Origin: Paenibacillus sp. FSL R7-0345 | GTDB lineage: Bacteria > Bacillota > Bacilli > Paenibacillales > Paenibacillaceae | Assembly: GCF_038595055.1 (NCBI RefSeq) | Contig: NZ_CP152002.1 | Span: 6,754,501 to 6,818,500, forward strand | DNA: 64,000 nucleotides | Direction: 5' to 3' | Shown: one piece after another, positions 58,533 to 64,000 of the stretch | Layout of the letters: each line of letters opens with the position of its first letter | How positions within the stretch are numbered: the first letter of the stretch is position 1 | The notes under the pieces: model-generated | Databases searched by the model: none | What the model was told of the DNA's origin: nothing | What the model saw: the letters and a program-made list of their open reading frames with translations, nothing else | Translations under genes and position numbers: made by a program

Positions 58533-59327
58533 TTATAGATAACCGTGGATCAGCGCAATGGTCTCCTCCGGATGGCTGATATGCGGATAATGCCCCTTGG
58601 CCTGCATCAGCCGGAACTCGCTGTTCTTCAAATGTTTGTGCAGATATTCACCTACCTCAATAGGCACAATACTGTCATCCGAGCACTGCAAAATCAGCGT
58701 CGGTACGGTAGCTTCAGCCAGCAGCCTGCGGTGGTCCGACAGGAAAGTAACCTCGGCGAACTCCCGGGTTATTACCGGATCAGCAGAAACAAAGCTGTGT
58801 TCCAGATTCTGTGTCAGCTCAGGCAGATGCGGATTGTTCATGGCAAGCGGTGCCATAAAGCTGGCCCAGCCGCTAAAATTCATCTCCATCATCTCCAGCA
58901 GCTCGGTAATATCGCTTTTTTCGAACCCGCCGAAGTAGTCCTCACCGTCATTCAGATAGCGCGGGGAAGGGCCGATCATCACCATTTTGGCAAAAAGCTC
59001 CGGCCGTTCAATGGAAGCCAGCATCCCGATCATGGAGCTGACAGAATGTCCTATAAAAATGATATCGGTCAGCTGCAGCCATTCGATAACATCGAGTAAA
59101 TCCTGCACATATCCGCGGAATTTTCCATACCGCTCCGTAGTGTATGCGCTTAAATCGGAATTCCCGGAACCCACATAATCAAAGAGCACCAGCCGGTACT
59201 CCTGCTCAAAAGCCGGTGATATAAACTGCCACATGCTCTGGTCACAACCGAAGCCGTGGGCAAGCACGATGGTCTGCTCACCTTTTCCGATCACCTTTAC
59301 TTTATTTCTGGCTAAAATATCATTCAT
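58533..59327 (-). CDS. rsbQ: RsbQ-like alpha/beta hydrolase
   Basis: A 264-residue alpha/beta hydrolase. The catalytic triad is Ser95 in GHSVS, Asp218 in CSDDSIVP and His246 in KGHYPH, each offset by one from B. subtilis RsbQ (Ser96, Asp219, His247). RsbQ produces or delivers a small hydrophobic signal needed by the PAS domain of RsbP in the energy-stress pathway; plant KAI2 and D14 receptors are relatives. Here the next gene encodes an RsbP-like PAS joined to GGDEF, not to a phosphatase. I chose ATG at 59325-59327, nine bases after AAGGGG; a TTG eight codons earlier is unlikely. Confidence 0.93.
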   Translation of the reverse strand: MNDILARNKVKVIGKGEQTIVLAHGFGCDQSMWQFISPAFEQEYRLVLFDYVGSGNSDLSAYTTERYGKFRGYVQDLLDVIEWLQLTDIIFIGHSVSSMIGMLASIERPELFAKMVMIGPSPRYLNDGEDYFGGFEKSDITELLEMMEMNFSGWASFMAPLAMNNPHLPELTQNLEHSFVSADPVITREFAEVTFLSDHRRLLAEATVPTLILQCSDDSIVPIEVGEYLHKHLKNSEFRLMQAKGHYPHISHPEETIALIHGYL

Positions 59328-59458
59328 ATGCCAAAACCCCTTATCCTCCAAATGCTATTCACTAATTGTGAAGGCGGATGCCCTAATTGACAAGTAAATC
59401 GTTATGCCAATCCCCCTGATCGTTCCAGCTAAAATGTGGAATTGTGAAATGCATTAGC

Positions 59459-59482
59459 CCGTCCGCAGACTGCTGCGGACGA
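59459..59482. terminator. GC-rich hairpin after the chemoreceptor gene
   Basis: CGTCCGCAG and CTGCGGACG pair perfectly around a short loop, eight bases past the chemoreceptor stop. The T tail is absent, so it is a weak terminator at best. Confidence 0.5.
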
Positions 59483-59489
59483 GCCGGAG

Positions 59490-60308
59490 CTACAGCTTCT
59501 GGGCGAATGCATTCAGCTGCTCGGACATCTGCTGGATTTCATCGATAAAAGCCGAGATCTGCTCCGACGTTGCCGCCTGCTCCTGGACAATTGAAGCGAT
59601 CTGTTCAATAGAGATACCCATCTGGGCCGTCGCTGTCTTGAAAGCCGCCAGTGTATCCTGAATCGTTCGGGCCCGGCTGACCGTTTCATTCGACAGCTTG
59701 CGGATTTCCTGGGCTACGACTCCGAAGCCCCTGCCCTTGTCCCCCGCATGGGCTGCTTCGATTGCGGCATTGATACCCAGCAGATGCGTCTGGCTGGCCA
59801 CATTATTTATAATCGTCAATACCTTATCTGTATTGCTCACCTGCTCGCCGCTTCTTTGTGCAAGAACAAGCAGCTGCTGGGTAGAGGCAGCCAGTTCATT
59901 TGAGCCGTCGGCGATCTGCATCAGCCGGGTGCTCGCCTGGACGAGCGAGCCGGCGATCTGATCCGATATGATCCGCAGCTCACGCTGGCGGCGCAGCTGC
60001 ACTGCAATCCCGCCGATGATCCGGCCTTCGCGGTCATGGACCGGGGTAGCCGTGCCGGTGAACTCGAAGCCGTAAAACTCCGCCGGCACCTCCGCCCGCA
60101 GCGGCGCATTATCGCGGATGGCCGCGGTCAGCGGCTCCTCGGCATGCAGGAGCTGACCCTCCCGGATATGCAAATCTATATTTTCTCCCGGCCAATAAGC
60201 GAGGAACTTCTCCAGGTCGCAGATTGCGATCGATAAATCAGCAGGGACGGCCGCCCTGATTACCGGGATTGCTGCCATGAGCTGTTCCAGTGATTCAACC
60301 TTGTACAT
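59490..60308 (-). CDS. Soluble methyl-accepting chemoreceptor-like protein (YfmS-like)
   Basis: A 272-residue cytoplasmic protein. The N-terminal part (about 1-115) is a PAS-like sensor with GFEFTGTATPVHDREGRIIGG. The C-terminal part is a short methyl-accepting signalling domain whose hairpin tip reads INAAIEAAHAGDKGRGFGVVAQEIRKLS, split around residues 190-217, the CheA/CheW contact region. No membrane helix or HAMP is present, as in B. subtilis YfmS. The start ATG at 60306-60308 is nine bases after AAGGTGG. It probably feeds an intracellular metabolic or redox signal to the chemotaxis complex. Confidence 0.92.
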   Translation of the reverse strand: MYKVESLEQLMAAIPVIRAAVPADLSIAICDLEKFLAYWPGENIDLHIREGQLLHAEEPLTAAIRDNAPLRAEVPAEFYGFEFTGTATPVHDREGRIIGGIAVQLRRQRELRIISDQIAGSLVQASTRLMQIADGSNELAASTQQLLVLAQRSGEQVSNTDKVLTIINNVASQTHLLGINAAIEAAHAGDKGRGFGVVAQEIRKLSNETVSRARTIQDTLAAFKTATAQMGISIEQIASIVQEQAATSEQISAFIDEIQQMSEQLNAFAQKL

Positions 60309-60621
60309 TGTGTAGCCACCTTTTTCAGTAAATCTGGTATGGCAGATATATTTAGGAGTCACAGACTCTTAATTTCATTTCATAATGGTAATCATAAAAT
60401 TTTAAGCAATTAGTTTTTATATCGGCTCACTACGACTGTTATTCAAGCGTTGTACCGCGTTTTGCAGCAAGTTGGGAAGAACGGCTTAACCGGGTAAGGG
60501 GGTCAAGAGGACTATTTCCTATTCGTGCCGGCTGCAGACTGCGGGCTGTGGACGCGCTCGGCGGAGTGTAGGCTGGGGCCGCTAGTCTTGTGCTAACCGC
60601 GGGCTGATGCGGCTCATTTAG
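60309..60621. other. Intergenic region without supported genes
   Basis: About 310 bases upstream of the chemoreceptor gene. The first part is AT-rich and should hold its promoter; the rest (60430-60620) is GC-rich and leads into a tandem array. The reading frames here lack ribosome binding sites. Confidence 0.5.
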
Positions 60622-60850
60622 GGGATTTTTCCCTTTATTCTGCACTAACTACTGCCTGGAGTAGCTCGTTAATGGGATTTTTCCCTTTGTTCTCTACTAA
60701 CTACCGGCTGGAGTAGCTCATCAATGGGATTTTTCCCTTTATTCTGTACTAACTACCGGCTGGAATAGCCCATTAATGGGATTTTTCCCTTTATTCTGTA
60801 CTAACTACCCGCTGGAGTAGCTCATCAATGGGATTTTTCCCTTTATTCCA
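60622..60850. repeat. Tandem repeat array, exact 52-bp period, about 4.4 copies
   Basis: The core GGGATTTTTCCC occurs at 60622, 60674, 60726, 60778 and 60830, exactly 52 bases apart, followed each time by TTTATTCTGTACTAACTAC, GGCTGGAGTAGCTCAT and AATG. Divergence between copies is low. The core forms a small hairpin GGGA-TTTT-TCCC. Confidence 0.9.
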
Positions 60851-60881
60851 ACCCGACTACGGGCTTCACCAGCATATCAGA

Positions 60882-61070
60882 GGCATTTTTGCCCTTCATT
60901 TCGCACTTTCAGCCACTTGGGCCAGAATCAGAGGCATTTTTGCCCTTCATTTCGCGTTTTCAGCCACTTGGGCCAGAATCAGAGGCATTTTTGCCCTTCA
61001 TTTCGCGTTTTCAGCCACTTGGGCTGGAATCAGAGGCATTTTTGCCCTTCATTTCGCGCTTTAACTTGCC
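60882..61070. repeat. Tandem repeat array, 51-bp period, four copies
   Basis: The core GGCATTTTTGCC occurs at 60882, 60933, 60984 and 61035, 51 bases apart, followed by CTTCATTTCGCG, TTTTCAGCCACTTGGGCC and AGAATCAGA. Because 51 is divisible by three, long frames run through it, but with no start site or homology. The hairpin core is a compensated version of that in the preceding array (GGCA/TGCC for GGGA/TCCC). Confidence 0.9.
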
Positions 61071-61150
61071 AGCAGTAACTACAGATAAGATTCAAGCCCC
61101 TCTCAGAGAGCTTTAGATTCACACAAAGCATAATCACAGAGGCAATCAGT

Positions 61151-61176
61151 TAAAAAAGCGCCCCCTATAGGGCGCT
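61151..61176 (-). terminator. Terminator downstream of the SLH-GH18 gene
   Basis: AGCGCCC (61157-61163) pairs with GGGCGCT (61170-61176); six T follow on the minus strand. It lies about 255 bases beyond the GH18 stop, with the microsatellite between. Confidence 0.7.
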
Positions 61177-61200
61177 GGAATATGTGTATTAGTTTACAGG

Positions 61201-61276
61201 GTGCGGGGTGCGGGGTGCGGGGTGCGGGGTGCGGGGTGCGGGGTGCGGGGTGCGGGGTGCGGGGTGCGGGGTGCGG
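61201..61276. repeat. GTGCGGG heptanucleotide microsatellite, about 11 copies
   Basis: A pure array of GTGCGGG over 76 bases (10.9 units), giving ten runs of four G on the plus strand. It lies in the 3' untranslated part of the GH18 transcript, between stop codon and terminator. Such arrays change length by slippage and could form G-quadruplexes. Confidence 0.95.
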
Positions 61277-61430
61277 TCACGTCTGCCCTACGGCCTTCGA
61301 GTACCACTTTCAGCACTTTAGATTCCCTGCTCCGCAACTCCTTATCCCACCTAAACGACTTCAGTCTTTACTCAGTCTTTACTAATCCTTTATCCATCCC
61401 TTTTACCTGCGCGACTCCACTTGGCATCTC

Positions 61431-63047
61431 CTAAAATGAATACCCCGCATACCTCTCCGCATTCCGGATGCTGGTCCAGATGTCCGGGCTCTCGCCGCTG
61501 ATGTACCAGTAGGCGATCCCGGCGAGCTTTTGCTGGGCGGCCAGATTGATCTTGGCCGTCAGGGAGCGGCCATCCTCCAGCCAGATCGTGTGCTTCAGCT
61601 GTCCGGTATAGCTGACCACATATTGCCCGAGTGTGCTGTTCCAGACCGGCCGCAGGCCATAGCTGCCGACCAGCTGATTCTGCTCCGTAAGGGATAGCTC
61701 AGTTGAATAAGGCTGCGTGGAGCCTTGCTTCAGCACCCAATCCCGGGTGTACAGCGGCATGGCCAGAATCGTCTTCGCAGCCGGCACCGTCTGCAGCAGC
61801 TTGCTCACCGCCTGCCGGACGTACGGCAGCGAAGCATTTGAGCCGGGAGTCGGACTCCCGCTGTAGTGCTCGTCATAGCCCATCATCACCATGTAATCGG
61901 CCTGTTTGCCAAGCGCTGCATAGTCGAAGGCCTCCGTCCAGTCTGTCCCCAGATCAGGCGATACATCCACCGAGAGCACAGCGCCGAGCGCATGCAGCTT
62001 GCCGGCCAGCTGTGTAACAAAGGCAGTCAATGCAGCCTTGTCGGCCGCAGCCACATTCTCAAAATCGAGATTCAGGCCGTCCAGATCATATTTGCTGACC
62101 AGCGCCGCCAATTGATTAACCGCTGCCGTTCGTGCGGCCGTGCTGGACAGCAGCTGATGCGTCGCCGCCTGGTCAAACCGGTTGCCGACCTGCGGCCAGA
62201 TCTGCTTGCCGTTCTGTTTAGCCCAGGTTACCAGAGAAGCCGCCGTTGAATCCGAAACCGTACCGGTACCGCCAACAAAATACCAGCGCGGAATCAGCGT
62301 GTTCACATTCGACTTTAAAATACTGCTCTGGTACTGTGCGGTCGTCTGGCCATACTGCCAGCCCATCACAATCTGCGTGTTCTTCTGTCCGGCAAGCTCG
62401 GCCGCCCACTTCTGCTGCTGCAGCGCGCGGTAGAGGAGCACCGCAGTCTCCTGTCTTGTAATAGGAGCCGCCGGCCGGAAAGCGCCTGTATCGTCTCCCT
62501 TCATCAGGCCTAAGCGGTTCATTGCCGCTACTGCACTGCCGGCCCAGCCGGCGACTGTACTGCTGTCCCGGAAGGCAGTCTGCACATCCGCAGCGTTGCC
62601 CGTCTGCTTAAACGCCCGGGCCAGCAGCACTGCGGCCTCCTGGCGGGTAACCGGCTGTGCCGGGGCAAAGGTCCGGTCTGAGGTACCGCCGGCCAGCTCC
62701 AGCTGAACAGCCGCCTGAACCCAGCCATAGTACCAGGCGCTCTTACCCACATCGGTAAACGGCGAGACCGGACTGTTGACGGGTTCCAGCTTGAGCAGAC
62801 GGCCCAGCATGGTAACAAGCTCTGCTCTGGATACCAGCCCCCGGGGCGAGAAGGTATCTTCTGAAGTACCGGTTATAATCTTTTTGTTATATAAGTCTAT
62901 GATTTCATTCTTGGCATAACTGCCAGCTATATCGCCAAACGGCAGCCCGGCCGCTGCTGAAGCGGCCGGGGTGTATGTAGTAAAAACAGCAGCTGCACAC
63001 AAGACAGCGGCCGCTCCTGTTGCCATTCTTCCCAATACCCTTTTCAC
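61431..63047 (-). CDS. S-layer-anchored GH18 glycoside hydrolase
   Basis: A 538-residue exported enzyme. The signal peptide spans about 1-32. Three SLH domains follow (about 35-85, 95-150 and 158-212; for example VSRAELVTMLGRLL, VTRQEAAVLLARAF, ITRQETAVLLYRAL), which bind pyruvylated secondary wall polymer. The GH18 domain (about 225-538) has the catalytic motif DGLNLDFEN with Glu330 as proton donor. It resembles YdhD/YaaH-type cell-wall enzymes acting on N-acetylglucosamine linkages in peptidoglycan, or a chitinase. The frame starts at GTG (63045-63047) behind a weak GGCGGAAC site; an ATG seven codons later is an alternative. Confidence 0.94.
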   Translation of the reverse strand: MKRVLGRMATGAAAVLCAAAVFTTYTPAASAAAGLPFGDIAGSYAKNEIIDLYNKKIITGTSEDTFSPRGLVSRAELVTMLGRLLKLEPVNSPVSPFTDVGKSAWYYGWVQAAVQLELAGGTSDRTFAPAQPVTRQEAAVLLARAFKQTGNAADVQTAFRDSSTVAGWAGSAVAAMNRLGLMKGDDTGAFRPAAPITRQETAVLLYRALQQQKWAAELAGQKNTQIVMGWQYGQTTAQYQSSILKSNVNTLIPRWYFVGGTGTVSDSTAASLVTWAKQNGKQIWPQVGNRFDQAATHQLLSSTAARTAAVNQLAALVSKYDLDGLNLDFENVAAADKAALTAFVTQLAGKLHALGAVLSVDVSPDLGTDWTEAFDYAALGKQADYMVMMGYDEHYSGSPTPGSNASLPYVRQAVSKLLQTVPAAKTILAMPLYTRDWVLKQGSTQPYSTELSLTEQNQLVGSYGLRPVWNSTLGQYVVSYTGQLKHTIWLEDGRSLTAKINLAAQQKLAGIAYWYISGESPDIWTSIRNAERYAGYSF

Positions 63048-63266
63048 GTTCCGCCGGCCCCTCTCATGCTATCATTTTGCCGAAAGTATATCAGAGATAG
63101 AGTCTCTTATCACCGCGCAAATACTGGTAGAGGCAGAAGTGCCGACAGATTGTATGTCATCGGGGCATGCGGGGGTTTAATTCGAAACCCGCGTGGTTAT
63201 GAATGAATTAGGGGTATAAGTCTCGGGTTCTATTAAATAAGAAATTGCCCAGGAGGGAATAGCACG
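63048..63266. promoter_or_regulatory. Divergent promoter region between GH18 and catalase-like genes
   Basis: About 220 bases. A hairpin at 63169-63193 has arms GCGGGGGTTT and AAACCCGC around AATTCG. A GGGTAT (63212-63217) resembles a SigB -10 box, but the -35 side (GTGGTT, 13 bases upstream) is poor, so I make no firm call. Confidence 0.35.
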
Positions 63267-64000
63267 ATGAGAGATTCCAGTTCACCCGGCAGTATGCCGG
63301 CAGCGGAGAACAACGGCCTTGCCGCAGAAGCTGTTGATGCTATAGAGGGATTATCCGGTGTTCACCCGGGCTACCGCCGCGCCCATGCCAGAGGCATCTG
63401 CTGCCGTGCCGTGTTCCGGCCTAATGGGCTTGCTGCCGCCTTTACTACCGCTGCGCACCTGCAGGAGCAGGAGTCAGCGGCGGTAGTCCGATTCTCCGGC
63501 AGCTCCACCGATCCGGCGCTGGCTGATCTGCTGTCCCCGGCCAAAGGCATAGCGGTGCAGTTCAGCCTGCCGGACGGAGGGACTACAAGCCTTGTCGGCG
63601 CTACCCTGCCGGTCTTTTTCGCCCGGACGCCTGAATCCTTTATTGATATCGTCCGCACTGCGCATAAAGCGCGGGAAGGCAATCTGGGTCCGCTCGAGCT
63701 CATCAAAGAGATCACAACGCATTTCAGCGAGAGCAAGGAGAGCTTTCTCAGCCTGAACAAGCTGAAGCCGCCGGCCAGTTATGCCGAGTCGCATTATTAC
63801 TGCATTCATGTCTATATCTTTGTAGACGCGCAAGGCAAAAAGCACCCGGTCAAATTTGAATGGGTGCCTGACGCCGGCGTGCGCAATCTTTCGCTCACAG
63901 ATGCCCGGCAGCAGCCGGACCGCTATCTGGAGGATGAGCTTGAGCTTCGCCTGAAGGCGGAGCCTGTGGTCTTCCAGCTTAATGTTATTTTTGGCAAGGA
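63267..64000 (+). CDS. Catalase-like heme peroxidase (partial, 5' end)
   Basis: The first 244 codons of a gene that runs off the right edge. The start is ATG at 63267-63269, preceded by CAGGAGGG. The protein matches the small catalase-family peroxidases: GVHPGYRRAHARGICC with the distal heme His in AHARG (about residue 40), the segment AAHLQEQESAAVVRFSG and GIAVQFSLPDGGTTSLVG, where full catalases have the DMRGFALKF-type core. The proximal Tyr and C-terminus lie beyond the window. It should break down peroxides, perhaps organic ones. No upstream signal peptide is present. Confidence 0.88.
   Translation, partial: MRDSSSPGSMPAAENNGLAAEAVDAIEGLSGVHPGYRRAHARGICCRAVFRPNGLAAAFTTAAHLQEQESAAVVRFSGSSTDPALADLLSPAKGIAVQFSLPDGGTTSLVGATLPVFFARTPESFIDIVRTAHKAREGNLGPLELIKEITTHFSESKESFLSLNKLKPPASYAESHYYCIHVYIFVDAQGKKHPVKFEWVPDAGVRNLSLTDARQQPDRYLEDELELRLKAEPVVFQLNVIFGK

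Noticed and set aside
60622..61070. Possible CRISPR array
   Set aside because: The whole 51-52 base unit is conserved, so there are no unique spacers between shorter repeats, and no cas gene is present.
60828..61116. Two overlapping plus-strand frames across the 51-bp array
   Set aside because: They stay open because the period is a multiple of three and the unit lacks stops; both frames encode repeats and neither has a start signal.
63169..63193. Hairpin resembling a tRNA T arm
   Set aside because: No anticodon arm, acceptor stem or CCA-side pairing is found around it.
63193..63217. SigB-type promoter for the catalase-like gene
   Set aside because: GGGTAT is present but the -35 element is poor at the right spacing, so I left it as a remark.

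Overview
The window looks like a chromosomal segment of a Paenibacillus or close relative (Bacillota, roughly mid-50s % GC). Pointers are strong AGGAGG-type ribosome binding sites, T-tailed terminators, a YdjO-type cold-inducible protein beside a cold shock protein, copper-amine-oxidase-N 'stalk' proteins, an SLH-anchored GH18 enzyme, a bacterial NO synthase and an xpt-pbuX operon. I see no tRNA, rRNA, transposase, integrase, phage gene or CRISPR array; the islands of interest are regulatory and accessory operons in otherwise ordinary sequence.

Layout. 1-7.7 kb: small membrane and cold-shock genes, an MBL hydrolase, a HAD phosphatase, a stalk-domain secreted protein, a 7TM-PAS-GGDEF cyclase and a divergent SDR. 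7.7-16.3 kb: a six-gene exopolysaccharide operon of the ydaJKLMN (Bacillus) / pssA-E (Listeria) type, ending in a GGDEF protein whose catalytic motif is lost but whose RxxD c-di-GMP-binding site is kept. 16.5-20.8 kb: a six-gene minus-strand operon with a glutathionylspermidine-synthase-like ATP-grasp enzyme, a Ser/Lys/Gly-rich exported protein ending in Gly-Gly, a lipoprotein, a DUF350 membrane protein and a K+ channel. 20.9-25.2 kb: a hybrid sensor kinase and BTAD-type response regulator. 25.4-27.6 kb: xpt-pbuX behind a guanine aptamer, a ykkC/PRPP-like aptamer and a terminator in series. 28-33 kb: two tandem hybrid histidine kinases, the first with a very long QTEEL-type coiled coil.

33-47 kb: HxlR regulator divergent from an MFS transporter and an aldo/keto reductase, with palindromic operators; AEC permease; greA; an ATP-grasp ligase (apparently with an ATT start) paired with an esterase; rlmN; a GIY-YIG protein; nos; EcsC; a permease; a methyltransferase. 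47-64 kb: an extracellular flavocytochrome-like fumarate reductase under a MerR-type promoter with a 19-bp spacer; a short UvrC-like protein; QorB-like and flavodoxin-fold quinone reductases, the latter divergent from a MarR gene over a palindrome; nudC; NlpC/P60 hydrolase; an rsbQ homologue followed by a PAS-GGDEF protein; a soluble chemoreceptor; SLH-GH18; and the start of a catalase-like peroxidase. Three intergenic tandem-repeat arrays (51-52 bp period) and a GTGCGGG microsatellite lie at 52.6 and 60.6-61.3 kb.

A common theme is c-di-GMP: two catalytically plausible cyclases (4940-6514, 57502-58491) and one degenerate GGDEF receptor in the exopolysaccharide operon. The most promising candidates for undescribed biology are the ATP-grasp/Gly-Gly protein/K+ channel operon, the RsbQ-PAS-GGDEF pair, the tandem purine riboswitch, and the repeat arrays.
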